64,000 nt of DNA from Euryodendron excelsum (GCA_033060915.1 CM065379.1:37768318-37832317), one strand, 5' to 3'. Positions 46,630 to 59,636 are shown, numbered from the stretch's first letter. Notes: generated by a model not told the origin, from the letters alone. Numbers and translations are program-made.

Positions 46630-49600
46630 ATGAGCAACCCATCTTTGTCGATCAAATTCGCCTTCGTTCTCTCCCTCTCTTTCGCAGCTTCGTACACAGT
46701 TTCCTCTTATTCACGATATTCGTTCTTTGTCAAGTCCAATTCGTCTTCAGTCAACCCTCCCACGCCCAAAGCCACAGCCTCCGATTTGCTCTCTCTCCTC
46801 GGCACCCCAAAACAAGCCTCCGCAATCAACCCTATCGAAGCAAAAGAGCTTAGGTCCTGCCTCAAATTCCTCGTCCCTTTCTCTCAGCCCCAGCTCGCTG
46901 CTGAGTCCCGAACACTTCCCCTCCGACGCGGACTGAGTTCGACGACATCGACCAATGTGATCGGTGCTCGGAACTGGAGCGAAGAGGACGAACTCGTTTG
47001 GTGGCCGCCGGCGCCGGTGATGGAACTGGCTCGCCTCGCTGTGGACTCCGGCGGCGATCCGGAGGCCATTCATCGTACACTAGATCCAACAATCATCCCT
47101 GTGAGTTGTCTTTCCTTTTTTTCTTTTAAATTGTTCCATATTTTCCATAATTAGTTTAAATTGGGGAAAAAAAAACCTTTAATCGTTGGATATTTTGATG
47201 CATTGGCCGAGCTGTCTGTAATTTCTGTGACTACTGAACTCTTACTGAGAGTAGTAAGTTTTGACTGCTTTGATAATTGACATGTCCTATGTGTAAACAG
47301 TATCAGAAATGCTGGAATTGGCTGCCATGCCTACCTATGAACGTTAACTTTCATTTTGCTTGCGCATTGTATGTTAATTATAATCTATTTATGATAGAAG
47401 CATTTTTCTTTTTTCTGTTTACTTGAATTTTGATTAAATGAGTACATTGGTCTTATTCAAATCTGCATATTATTGACTTGATGATATATATTTAACTTCG
47501 GATTTGCCCTTTGCAATGGATTGAGAGAAGGAAAATTTTAGTATTATGCGCATCACATCTCCTAAGAAGAGAAGGTTTCATAATGGGGGAGTTTGCAGAC
47601 TATATTGTACCCTCAGTTGTCAAGTATTCAGTAGATTTCTTATGCCTAATCTAAACTATCAAGCAACTAGTCCTCTTTTACCCAATGGTTTGGTTTTATG
47701 AATCCTTCTTTACTTTGTTTAAAAAAAAAATTTCTTCGTTATGTTGTTTATTTATATTTTTGTTTATTTGATGGAGAGACTGGCTCTGGTGCATAATACT
47801 TGAATAAATGTGAGGTGCTCCTGAAGGCTAGCATCTAAACAAATTTTGTGTTATACTCTATAGAAAATTTGAAGGAATGTCTAAATTTTGTAGCTTCCGC
47901 ATAATATGCTGATGTTGAAATAAAATTGGTAGATGCATCATAGTCGTGGGAACTTTATATTATTTTCATTTTGATCAAACTTTTGAATCATCTGTCTTAG
48001 CACTCTTGGAAGTTCAAACATAATAATTAGGAGTTGGGAAAAACTTCTATTACACGGAATTTGGAGAAAATCTTGCGCACACAAAAGATAAATATACATA
48101 ATATTAGGAAAGTGGAATGCGAACAAATACATTCTTCTTGTTGTATTTCTACAATAATTAGCCTAATATCTTAATGAGTGGAGTCTTAAGTTAATGACAG
48201 TAGGACATATTTCAAATTCCCCCTTGGCAAAAGAGGGGAGTGGGGTGTGATTTTAAAAATCGACTGAATTTGTTACACAATGTCATTATGAAATGGTTCC
48301 TGCCCGCTTTAGAGATTGAATGAAAATTCACAGGTGTAACGGCCATTATGCTTGCCATCACAGCCGTAATGGTAGTGTTATGGGCCATAACAATTGTCGG
48401 CATGTCAATCTATCATACAAGTATTTTTACCTTTCTTCTTTCATTTCTTTTGTTGAAACTTAAATGCCTTATGACATGAAATCATTAATTATTAAAAGAA
48501 ATATGTAAAACTCTCTTGGTAACAATTAATAAGTATAAAAGTTAGTACATATATTAAATCATATTTATAAATCAAACAAAACAAACCAAAAACTATTTTA
48601 TGTGATTCTGAAAAAAGAACGTGTATTGGGAATTTATAGGAGTTGTGTATTGGGAAGATTTATCGGAGTTGTGTGAACCTGGTTTCCACCGCCGATAATT
48701 TTAAAAAATGCAAGAAGCCAAAAATATATGTTATATATTTTTGTATGTCACATATAAATATTTTAGTGATAGATAATGAATTGCCAAATGACACTTATTA
48801 AATTAAAAACCATGTATTCCAAAGCTTAAACATCAAATAAGGTAGAAATTCTCATTGTTTTAATTTTGCAATTTGATCCCAAGTTACTTTCTTCAAACTT
48901 GTAATGTCTTGCATGTGTCTTTTTAAGTGATGAACACGTGTGTTCTTCAAATGTCTAAAACGTATCTGATTCTATAAAACTTTAATAATTATAGGACACT
49001 TTTGGATGCATGTCCCATATGGCACCTTCTAAGAAGTGTCCGTACTTCATAATTATGGTATAGAAGGCGATTGAGAGATTAACAATAATGAGTAGAGTCT
49101 TAAGTTAATTCCTGCAAGAGGTTGTTTTCAAGTTCCCCAAGCCCCATTTTAGACGCCAACACATATTCTTCTTGTTATTCTATTTCTACAATCATTAGAC
49201 TAATATCATAATGAGTGGAGCCTTCAGTTAACACCTGCATGTTGGTTTGGTTACAAACTCGTAATCGTAATACTATATGATGGCATAAGGTTTGATTTTA
49301 GTTGCATTAGGAGATTGCCAAGTATTGATACATTCTTTTCTATGTTGGTAAGTAAAGTTGATCCCTTTAGTATTATAACAGGTACCTGATGTTGAAGAAT
49401 CAAAGGAGAATCGATGTGAGCTTACTAGAACCCCATATGGTAGACGTTTTATAAATGAGGTTTGCATCAATATAATAGATTTGAATGACCTTTATTTTTT
49501 ATTGTTGTTACTCAATCTCAGGATTAATATTGTCTTTCCTTCTATAGGAGTTAAATTCATACCTAAAATTTTTATTCGAAATTATTGCCACTCGGAGTCC

Positions 49601-52600
49601 AAGTATAGGCTCAAATGTATCATTAAGTCGCTTTGACCTATTTCATGGTCACCTTTTTATCGCAACGGACTCTGGAAGACTTGGTATCTTGTAAGTTGAC
49701 ATACTTCATAACACCAGCTCTTTTTGCATCAAATAGAAGGCACTATATTGCTTAACATGTGGCGGAAATAACAAATTTTATTATTTTAAAGTTCATTTTC
49801 CCTACTGGTGGTGAATGGAGAGAACTACCCCTATGTGGTTACACTTAAGTTATCAACTGTGCCAAAGTAAATTTGTAAGTATTTGATGGAACTGTCTGTG
49901 ATATCAATATCATCTTTTCATCATGTAAACAATGGCTAAAGCTCCTTCTGGCCATGAATTGGATTTTGTGGATATGGTCATTTGAAACATTTATACCAAA
50001 TGGTAAAAGCAAGTGTGAAATAATAGGGATCTGGTGTAAATGGAAGAACCAAACAATGATGTGTCATTATCAACTATATGTTGAATTGAGAGCAAGGCCC
50101 CAAGGATGTTTGACAGCGAAGATAGGAGTAGAGAGGATTTAATTGGAAGAGTGTTTGATGATGGTAGCATAAATACATCCGCAAAACCATCACAGATGCC
50201 TTTTTCCAGGACTGATCATGTAGCTTGGTACAACCACCTACAAATATTTTTGAGCAATTTTCAGCTGAACAATTGGACTGTGTAGGAATAATGCTTTAAA
50301 CTACATAGGAATGGGCATTGAATAAATATTGGGCGCCCAATTTGCCAACGGATGACCCTCAATGTGTCTGCCCTTTGTATCACTTTGCAGTTAACCTGCG
50401 GTTTTCTTTCTCTTTTAAAATTATTACTACCTCTATAGTACCTGATATTCCTGTATCCTTCACCTAGGTTTGCAAATACCATCACATACCCCAGCAACAG
50501 TCAAATTTGGTACTTGCATATGCTACTATCACTGAAGCTTTGTTTCGAAAGATGCTTTTATTGTTCTTTGACTTATTTTGATATGGTAACCTTTCTTTTG
50601 GGTAAAATTGCAAGTAGCTACCTTTTTTTATCTGATCTCTGCAAGTAATTGCCTCGAACATGATTATTCAAGATAAAAATAAAAAAAATGTACTGAATTT
50701 TTATGCAAGAAATTACTACATACATGCATTCTTAACTTTGCCATGGATTTTCCTTTTGCAATTGCATATACCTAACCTGAGTCCTGTGAGATGTCTCAAG
50801 GAGTTACTTCCAAATTTCTTGGCACAGTTTACATGCATTCCCTAATGTAAATGGAACTGCTATTGTGATGAGATGGAGATCCAAGACTACTTTTAGGGGA
50901 AGAAAAGGAATTTCAAAGAGCTGATTTTTTTTTTTATGCAGTGACAATTAAGATAATAATAATAATAATTATTTTTATTTAGGAAACTCAAATGTCTAGT
51001 TACCGAAAGGGGTATTGATTTGTTTAGATTCTGATTTTATTTAGTATAGGGGATTAAGTTTTCTTAAAGTTAAAGTAATTTCCATATAAGTATTCCTTAT
51101 GAGTTAAGTATATTGGATTATTATATAAACCTGCTGTAATAGAGCATGGAGGGAGTTTTTGAGCAATAAAGTTCAGATTATATTTTCTTGGTTTAGTTCC
51201 TTGGTTATTGCTACGCTAGGTGTCTTTGGAGGCCATAGCGCGTGGTATTCGAGCCGTTACGTATTGAAAATTGAAGATTCTGCATCTTTTTGGCCTTTGA
51301 TCCTAGTTTATTCAGGTTAACTTCCAAGCAGGCTACATCAGTTTGGTATCAAAGCAACAAGATCTATACATGATTTTTTCAGCATGGTAAACAAAGCTGA
51401 GCGCGATGAAAAACTGAAGTATCATGATGAGAAGATTGAACACCTTGAGCACATGATTGAAGAGTTACGAAAAGATTCTAATGATCGCCTACAATGCCTT
51501 GAAGATATGGTGATTGCTCTTCTAAAGAGAATGTGTCCCGAAGAATATGAAAAGACTCACCATGAAAGCTAACAATGTAAAATTAAGAAGGCAGTGGTTG
51601 CAGTTGAAGCAGCTATCTACAAAAGTACAAAAGATGAGCCGAAAATTATATTTGAGGATGCAGAGGCAATATATGCAAAAATTTGTGTCACAAAGTAAAT
51701 TGACCACAATGCTATCCTCCAATTTGATTTTGTCATACCAGATGAATATAGCAATTTAGATACAAGGGTGAATTCCTCAATGTCAACACTTTTGCCTCCC
51801 ACTAAGACGACGAAATCAGACAGACAAAGCCTAATTTCAATTCCAACATGGGGCCAAAGATTCAAATTAATTGTGCTCCTCCATAACAAAACTCGAGGTC
51901 AAGTTTTCTCCAACGTGAGGGGAATTGATGAGATGGAGATCCAAGACTATTTTTGGGGGAAGAAAAGCAATTTCAAAGAGCTGATTTCAAAACGAAATTT
52001 CAGATTATTATTTTTATTTAGGAAACTCAAATTTCTAGTTACCAAACGAAGATAGAGGGTATTGATTTGATTAGATTCTAATTTTATTTAGTATAGGGGG
52101 TTAAGTTTTCTTGAAGTCAAAGTAATTTTCATATAAGTATTACTTATGAGTCAAGTATATTGGATAATTATATAAATTTGCTGTGATAGAGCATGGAGGG
52201 TGTTTTTGAGTCAATAACGTTCAGATTATGTTTTCTTGGTTTAGTTCCTTAGTTGTTGCTTCCCTAGGGATCTTTGGAGGCCATGGCTTGTGGTATTCGA
52301 GCCGTTACATACTGAAAATTGCAGATTCTGCATCTTTTTGGCCTTTGATATGAGTTTATTTGAGTTAACTTCCAAGCAGGCTACATCATATTGTCTCCTA
52401 AACTTTTTAGTAGTTGAGCACCTTGCTCTGGTGGTCAATACATCGAAGGAAATTGCATCGAGGTAAGAGGACAGGAATAGTTCATGATAAGAATATGAGG
52501 TATCAGATTGACAAAATGGTTACGGTTTTCCTATTACGCTTTCTTATTGGTAGTGGGATTTAGCAATTGAGCTAAGGATGGACTAGAGAAAGGAAGGGCC

Positions 52601-54626
52601 TTCCAATATTTGAACATCTTGGGAATCATGGAAATATGATAAAATAAGTCAGCCAGATGTCGATTTTATGGTTTCCTTTATAAAAGAATGATAAACTTCG
52701 GAGATTAGTCTTTTTCCTAAGTCAGCATGTCAAATAAAGCAAAAATCTCCTTTTGAAGCAAGACTTCACCACTTTGGTGATGTCACTGTTTCCTAGCGCT
52801 GGAGTTTTATGAGGTGAGGTTTGTGCAATTTAAATGTTAGGGGGGTTTGTCTAATCATGGAAAACTTCTGGGAAGGTAACTGTAGTTCATGCTTTTCTTT
52901 TGGCTTATACAACGTAAGACCTGCACTAATATATTCTAACCTGAGTTATCTGTTTTTGCAATAGAGTTTTATACAAGCATGGAAATTCTTTTTTCTGCTA
53001 TCTTTGCTGCTTTTGACTATCAAAGAAAAATAAATCTCTTTTTCATCAATTGCTTATTAGATTATGGTTCAAAATTTGGCAGGTTCCATGCAAAAGAGTA
53101 CCCAATGTATGATAAGGAAGTGTTCCCCTACAATATGGGCTACTGCCAAATAGGTATGATTGCTAGATTATGTCCTTGATTTACCTTAATCAGAGGCTTT
53201 GACTATTTTGATCCCTATGAAATCACCTTATATTTTTTATTCGGTCAGTTCAGGATATTGGAATGGTTATTAATAATTTCTATCCTTTAGTTTTTTTTAT
53301 CTGTGGTTGACACTCCCTATGCTCCCATATATGATTTTTCATTATTATTTTTCCACCCTTTGAATCAAGAAGTTTTAATTGGTCTAGTGGCAATATTGTT
53401 TCACTTATAGAAATAAGAAAAATGAAAATAAAAAAAACTGCGGAGATCATAGCTATGTCGCTATGCTGCCATTCTGCTAATAGCATTGCTTCTCATATTT
53501 GTTTTTTCAGGGTCTAACGTGGGATATGATGATTCAATGAATTTGCGAAACATTCTCTGGTTGGCTCCATTGCCAAGTAATTCCACCAAAGCTTGGTTGG
53601 CACCTGGTATCTCTCCTCACCTTTACCATTGTGGTAACATACTGCTATGTCAGTATTAACATGATGCAAATGTTGTCTAGTTCTCTAGTCCTCAATATAC
53701 AACTATTTAGCTTAGTTCTCTAGTCCTCAATACACAGCTATTTAGCTTTCTCACTATTGACTAAACCTTCATCCTGTTTGGTTTAAATTTTGTTCTGCAA
53801 ATTTGTTTGGTTGGGTGGCTCCCTTCTGGTCTCTCATCTTTGTGGAAACTGAAAGCTGAAATCATGTCAATTACCTACAGGCATATACTGGGTTTACTTG
53901 ACATCCCATGGCAGGCCATAATAGCTATGACTACCCTCGTGTTGGATAATTAAATTAATGTTGCAGATCAGTTGAAAATTTACGTGAATAGGCATACATG
54001 AGTGTGTTGCTTAGATGCTTATTTAAACCAGATTTTTGTCATGTTAGATTGTGGGAAATCATGTTTATATTTGGATGTGGCAGACATTCAATGAGTCGGG
54101 GGTCATGATTCTGTCACAACTTTCAGGACATGAACACTCATTTGACTCTCTCTTCTTTTTTTTGGGTGGGGGAATTTTGCATCTTTAATCAAAACATGTA
54201 GGGAGAAAATGTATTTTGAATGGTGTGTCATTGATGAAATGGATTTTTTTCTTTTTTTGGTCGAATATTTTGTTTTGATTTAGAATTATGTTAGAGACCA
54301 CTGTTTTGTAAAATACGTATGAATTTGTCTTTGTCTTCTTGTTGACAGGAGTTCTGGTTGTATTGGACGCGCATCCAGAGGGAATCATATATAGAGATCT
54401 CATACCAGAATATGTAAATTATGCAAGGACTATATATGAAGGTTTTGAGTTTCTTACCTGTATTTGAGCAACCAGCCATTCCATTCACCATTATTGCAAC
54501 AATTCTCATACTGTTATAATGCAAGTTTATCCTTGTTGCACAGATGATCTTGGGCATGTTGTAGTTGATGTCAACTACCTGAATATAGGAGGTGCAGTGC
54601 CTGATTATCAGATGTTCATCTGTTAA
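46630..54626 (+). CDS. Conserved plant protein of unknown function, seven exons
   Basis: Exons are 46630-47100, 49382-49459, 49548-49690, 53083-53153, 53511-53606, 54349-54441 and 54544-54626 (TAA). They give 344 residues in one frame with GT-AG introns. The N terminus has a hydrophobic stretch (about residues 8-27) that could be a signal peptide or anchor. A variable Ser/Pro-rich region follows, then WSEEDELVWWPPAPVMELARLAVDSGGDPEAIHR. The C-terminal two thirds (VPDVE.., CELTRTPYGRRFINEELNSY, FDLFHGHLFIATDSGRLGILFHAKEYP, YDDSMNLRNILWLAPLPSNST, VLVVLDAHPEGIIYRDLIPEYV, VDVNYLN, ending MFIC) reads as one conserved globular domain I have seen in plant hypothetical proteins. I know no function and see no catalytic motif I can name. 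Intron 3 carries a short LTR element in the same orientation. No break is visible, so it is probably expressed. Confidence 0.85.
47101..49381. other. Intron 1 of the unknown gene
   Basis: 2.3 kb of AT-rich intron from GTGAGTT to ATAACAG. It has a loose internal duplication: AATGAGTGGAG(T/C)CTT..GTTAA phrases occur near 48173, 49089 and 49212. No coding content supported. Confidence 0.7.
50866..51340 (+). repeat. 5' LTR of the TRIM-type element
   Basis: 475 bp, similar to the 3' LTR along its length with scattered substitutions and a few indels. Examples are an A/T-rich stretch (AAGATAATAATAATAATAAT) near 50950 against CAAAACGAAATTTCAG in the other copy. It has a TATA-like ATTATATAAAC near 51120. 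Confidence 0.85.
51384..51572 (+). CDS. Small coiled-coil-like open frame inside the TRIM-type element
   Basis: A 62-residue frame begins 44 bases after the 5' LTR. It is highly charged with heptad-like leucine/isoleucine spacing (EKIEHLEHMIEELRKDSNDR) and ends EKTHHES. It could be the start of a relic Gag or a chance frame. Downstream bases in other frames continue to read like a decayed internal protein (MSTLLPPTKTTKSDRQ). I do not recognise a family, and translation is unproven. Confidence 0.35.
   Translation: MVNKAERDEKLKYHDEKIEHLEHMIEELRKDSNDRLQCLEDMVIALLKRMCPEEYEKTHHES
51926..52388 (+). repeat. 3' LTR of the TRIM-type element
   Basis: 463 bp. It starts TGATGAGATGGAGATCC and ends GGCTACATCA, like the 5' LTR, and is followed by the duplication TATTG. 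Confidence 0.85.
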
Positions 54627-56289
54627 TAGCCCCCTGAAGGTAGCCACAGTTTTTTTTTTTTTTAACTTGATTATGGTTCTTTTTGCAAGACTGAATTTGT
54701 TCATTGAATTTTCCTCGTCTAGAATATGATCATACTCTTGTTCTTTGTGATCATCAACAAGGTGGCATCAACTGAGTCGTCTGAGAAGAGATTGTCTGAG
54801 GTTTCAATTTCATGAGGATGTCTAAGATTGTCAGCAATTCATCACCAAAGGACGATAGTGCAGCGCATGGTCTGTAGGCTCTCTCTAACCAGTGAGAAGG
54901 TCATATTTTTCCTTTCCACATGAACTCTGGCTCAATGCACAGCACATGAACAAAGTATGCCTTGGTGAAAAATGGGATCCCCCTAATTCCCTTCCACATT
55001 TTATGTGGGTGTTAAAGTTCAAATGTGTTGACGTATCTCAGTTTATCAAGGATGCTGCTAGTCTCATTTGGTGGTTGTTCATCCCTATTGCACACCGTCA
55101 TTTGTTTGGAAAATTTCATGCTATTGAGCTAATATCACTTGAATATAACTTTCCTAATACTTCATCGAAAGAAAGTTTGCCCTACTCTAAATTATGTAAT
55201 TTGTGAGCAGCTTTTCAAGTGCAGGTCCACAGAGAGGCTAAAAGGTGGAGCAAAGTTAGATTCTTAAGTTATGTCATTAGCAAGTATTCACATTTGGGGG
55301 TCGTTTGGTAGCACTGTTAATTTTTATTTTTTTAAATTTTTTATGTTTTGTTTTTATTTTTTCACAAAAAAAAAAAAAGGAATCAAAAACATGTTTAATA
55401 ACTCCAAAACTGTTACTTATTTTTTATTAATTTTGCATTAAAATATTATAAATATTGGTGGGCGGATGGGCGGAAGTGGTGGCCGGTGGCCGGTGGTGGT
55501 GGCCGACATGCATACTAAAATTGCACACTTACAATTTATGCATGCTTGAATTGCACCTCGTAGTAGTCATCCAATAACAAATATTGTACTTGGTCATGCT
55601 GTAGAGATAAGCTCATGGAGGACATTTTTGGGTGGCTAGAATCAGGGTTTGGTTTATGCATACCGTTACATCTAGAACTAGTCTATGTTTTGGACAGTGA
55701 ATTCATATATATTGTAGCAGACAGCATTCATTACACAGAAATCGTGGGTGTGGAAGCTCGGGAGAGTGAGATGATATTGTTATTCTTGTTACAGACTTAT
55801 ATGAAATTACCACTGCTGATTTTTGGGTTAATTTTATTTAGTCCTCTTGAGGTTTGACGTAGCGCAGGTCAACCCACTATCTTTTTAAAATAAGTACCTG
55901 GACCCCACCTTCAACATCATGAACTTTTGTTATTATGTGGGGGGTATTTGTGTCCTTTTACACAATATATTTTGCTCCCTCACGTTAGCCACCTTTTTCT
56001 AGGCAATTTCTCTCATGAGGGCAAAATTTGGTCTTTATTCCGATCCTGGTTAATTCAGCAACTCAGGTTCAGAGTTCTTTTAAAAAGTATTCTTAAAGAA
56101 AATGTTAATTGAAAAAGCATTTTATTTGTATTTATACACCGTATGGCAAAAAAACATAAAACGTTAATTGAAAAATTGTTTTCATTAAAAATACTAATTG
56201 AAAAAGTATTTTTTTTAAAAACACTAATTCAAAAAGCGTTTTCATAAAAAATGCATTTTGTAAAAGCGTTTATATCAGCAAAATTTCCC
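54627..56289. other. Region after the unknown gene
   Basis: The first few hundred bases are probably 3' untranslated sequence. GTCGTTTGGTAGCACTG at 55302 begins an A/T homopolymer stretch of the style seen at plant MITE ends, without a matching right end. A short G-rich block of repeated GGTGGCCG units lies at 55465-55507. Repeated AATTGAAAAAG(C/T)(A/G)TTTT phrases occur at 56105-56270. No gene supported. Confidence 0.45.
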
Positions 56290-59200
56290 CTCACACACCA
56301 GCAAACTTAAAAACATCGTCAACATTTTAAAATTGCGTAACATTTGAATCGGGAGTTTGATTGATGTGCCGTCAACTCTCAAACATCCCTCAGGAATCGC
56401 CAGAGCCTCCCATCAAGTTTTGCAATCCCCGGACCTTTCCTTCCTAATTTGGTACTCGGAAGGCCGACTTGGCCTAACTCCGAAAGTTCAAGTCCCGATA
56501 TCACGAAGAATTGCATAACATTTGAATCAGGAGTCCGATTGACGTGTTGTCAACTCCCACACATCACTTGGGACCCATCGAAGCTTCTCGTCGAATTTCA
56601 CATTCCCCAAACATTTCCTCCCCACTTCGGTACACCGAAGGCCAACTTGGCCTAACTCCGAAAGTTCAAGTCCCAAAATCTCGAAGAATTGCATAATATT
56701 TGAACCAGGAGTCCGGTTAATGTGCCGTCAACTTTTACATGTCACTTGGGACCCGCCGGAGCCTCTCGTCGAGTTTCGCAATCCCCGGACCTTTCCTCCC
56801 CAATTCGACACCCCGAAGGCCGACTTGGCCCAACTCTGAAAGTTGAAATCCCAAAATCTCGAAGAATTACATAACATTTGAACCAGGAGTCTGATTGACG
56901 TGCAGTCAACTCTCACACGTCATTCAGGACCCGTTGGAGCCTCCCTCGAGTTTCGCAGTCCCTGGACCTTTTCTCCCCAATTCTGTACCTCGAAGGCCGA
57001 CTTGGCCTAACTCCGAAAGTCCAAGTTTCGAAACTTTGAAGGATTGCATAACATTTGAACGAGAAGTCCAATTGACATGCCGTCAACTCCCACACGTCAC
57101 TCGGGACCCGCCAGAGCCTCCCGTCGAGTTTTGCACTCCTCGGACGTTTTCTCCCCAATTCGGTATCTCGAAGGCCGACTTGACCTAACTCTGAAAGTCC
57201 AAGTCTCGAAATCCTGAAGAATTGCATAAGATTTGAACCGGGAGTCCGATTGACGCGTCGTCAACTCTCACACATCACTTGGGACCGCAGGAGCCTCCCA
57301 TCAAGTTTTGCAGTCCCCAGACCTTTCCTCCCTAATTCGGTACCCCAAAGGCCGATTTAACCTAATTCCAAAATTCGAAGTCCCGAAATCCTAAAGAATT
57401 GCTTAACATTTGAATTGGGAGTCCAATTGACGTGTGATTGTGCTTCAAAAATGCAATTATAAGGCCTTAACTAGTGCTTTGTTAGTGTTCGTTTATGATT
57501 TTATGTGTTTTTAGTTATGTTTTAGTACTAAGTAAGTTTATTATGCTTTGTATAAGTTTTGAGCATAGATGGGAGGATTTCGAACACATTTTGGACATAG
57601 GTTTTAAGAGAATGCTGCTAGAGTACAAGCTACTAAAGCTGTGGTATAAGTTGCTAAAGCACGCGGAGCTGAAACTTTGGAAGGCCATATCTCTCAAACC
57701 AAGAAGGCTATTAGGGCCCATAATGTGTCTATTCCATACAACTTTTCGAGATCTACAACTTTCATGATGGCACAGTGGCCATCCGGGGACCCATCCGGAC
57801 AGGCCGTCCGGACGGGTAATGGCCGCGTTGGTGAAACTGCAAAAAATTGACTAAGTCTGGAAGGCCGTCCGAAGCCGTCCGGACGCCCCGCCGTGGGCCA
57901 GAAATTTTTTAGGGTTAGAATTAAGGTCTTTTTAAGCCCATAGGAGTTCTTTTTAAGGAGGAGAGAGTTAGAAAACTATATAGAGAGTTAGGAAACCTTA
58001 GAATTAGAGTAGTTTTTAGGAGTAGGAGTAGTTTTAAAGATCTTTATACCTTTCAAGAACCCTAATTTTTGTATTCATTCAGTTTTTCTTCATATTCAAG
58101 ATTTGATGTTCTTTCAATTGTTGCAAGCCTTCAATATAATTTTCATATGTTTTTTTATGGCTTTAAGTTGCTAAATCTTTTCCTTGGCATGGATTGAAAA
58201 GTTAAGTAGGCTACATGTAGAGATTCAAGATAGTTATTTATTTTTTCAAGATTTCAAGAACTTGAACCAAGATTTATTTTCTTGCCCATGAATATCGTCG
58301 AAAACAATATTCTTGATCATTCTAGCATGTATGTATAGATTGATATGCAAGCAGGGATACATACACCTAGAGTTTTTGATAAGGGTATTGATTATAACTG
58401 TTTATATATTCCTATTATGAGTACTTTAGAAATCTACTATTCTTGATTAAGCTTCAAACATACTTTATAGACAGGTTTATAAACTAGGACAGGTATAAAT
58501 GGGACCCTGGATTGAACACTAGTAAATAACTGAATATCAACTCCAAGAGGGTAATCAAATCTTAAGATTCTTTACTCACAGCTATCTTGGAGACCTACTT
58601 GTAGGCTTATTAACTGGATCAGTCCTGTCAAGACCTTTTGCTAATTGCTATTTAATCAAGTTTTCGTATTATAAATTTATTTTCATTGCCTAAAATAATT
58701 TCTCAAACCAAATCTCAAATCAAAATTTTCCTTTACATTCTAGAGTTGTTTTTCTCGAGAGTTCTATTTTCCCAAAGTGAGTTTTACTATATTCTATCCA
58801 TATTCCCTGTGGTTCGACCTCGGATTTACCGAGATATTATTAATGCATCGCAACCGTACACTAGCGGATATAAATCGCACTATTCAGGAGCGATCAACGC
58901 GCTGTCAACTCTGACACGTCACTCGAGGCCCACCGAAGCCTCTCGTCGAGTTTCATAATCCCCGAACTTTTTCTCCCCAATTCGATACCCCAAAGGCTGA
59001 CTTGGCCTAACTCTAAAAGTCCAAGTCCCAAAACTCCAAAGAATTGCATAACATTTGAACGGGGAGTCCGATTGACGTACCGTCAACTCCCACACGTCAC
59101 TCAAGACCCGCTAGAGCCTCTCGTCGAATTTCACACTCCCCGAACCTTTCCTTCCCAATTCGGTACCTCGAAGGCCGACTTGGCCTAACTCCAAAAGTCC

Positions 59201-59636
59201 AAGTCCCGAAATCCCAAAGAATTGCATAACATTTGAACCGGGAGTCCAATTGACGTGTTGTCAACTCCCACACGTCACTCAAGACCCACCAGAACCTCTC
59301 ATCGAGTTTCGTACTCCTCGGACTTTTCCTCCTTAATTCGGTACCCTGAAGGTCGACTTGGCCTAACTCTGAAAGTCCAAGTCCCGAAATCCCGAAAAAT
59401 TGCATAACATTTGAACCAGGAGTTTGATTGACGTACCGTCAACTTCCACATGTCACTTGAAACCCACCAGAATTTCTCGTCAAGTTTTGCAATCCCAGGA
59501 CCTTTCCGCCCCAATTTGATACCCCGATGGCCAACTTGGCCTAACTCCGAAAGTTGAAGTCCTGAAATCCCAAAAAATTGCATAACATTTGAACCGGGAG
59601 TCCGATTGACATGTAGTCAACTCCCACATGTCACCT
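56290..59636. repeat. 178-bp satellite array, interrupted once
   Basis: The marker TTGCATAACATTTGAA recurs at 56333, 56511, 56689, 56867, 57044, 57222, 57399, 59044, 59222, 59400 and 59578. Spacing is 177-178 bases except across a solo LTR. Each unit includes GTCAACTCCCACACGTCAC, GCCTCTCGTCGAGTTT and AAGGCCGACTTGGCCTAACT. Units differ mostly by C/T and G/A changes at CG sites, as in methylated repeats. Open frames in the array are by-products of the repeat. Confidence 0.9.
57435..58896. mobile_element. Solo LTR (1462 bp) inside the satellite array, Tat/Athila-like Gypsy
   Basis: The ends are TGATTG and GCGATCA (TGAT/ATCA inverted), flanked by ACGTG (57430-57434) and ACGCG (58897-58901), one CG-type change apart. 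The 3' part has CCCTGTGGTTCGACCTCGG and AACCGTACACTAGCGG, phrases typical of Tat/Athila-type Gypsy LTR ends as I know them. The first half contains repeated CCGTCCGGACG motifs (57775-57895). Subtracting 1462+5 bases leaves exactly one satellite period. Confidence 0.85.

Larger units (their letters stand above)
50866..52388 (+). mobile_element. Complete short LTR retrotransposon (TRIM-type) in intron 3
   Basis: Two LTRs (50866-51340 and 51926-52388) flank 585 bp. A perfect target-site duplication TATTG lies at 50861-50865 and 52389-52393. The LTRs begin TGATGAGATGG and end GCTACATCA. A primer-binding site TGGTATCAAAGC (51344-51355) and a purine-rich tract (GTGAGGGGA, 51915-51923) are in place. 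There is no gag-pol, so it depends on other elements, as TRIM elements do. It lies in the sense orientation of the host gene. Confidence 0.9.

Noticed and set aside
46747..47092. Three minus-strand frames opposite exon 1 of the unknown gene
   Set aside because: They are antisense shadows of a GC-rich coding exon. The + strand frame is supported by six further in-frame exons.
56895..59583. Open frames of 60-104 codons on both strands within the satellite
   Set aside because: They repeat every 178 bp with the array and overlap on opposite strands. They are products of a stop-poor tandem repeat.
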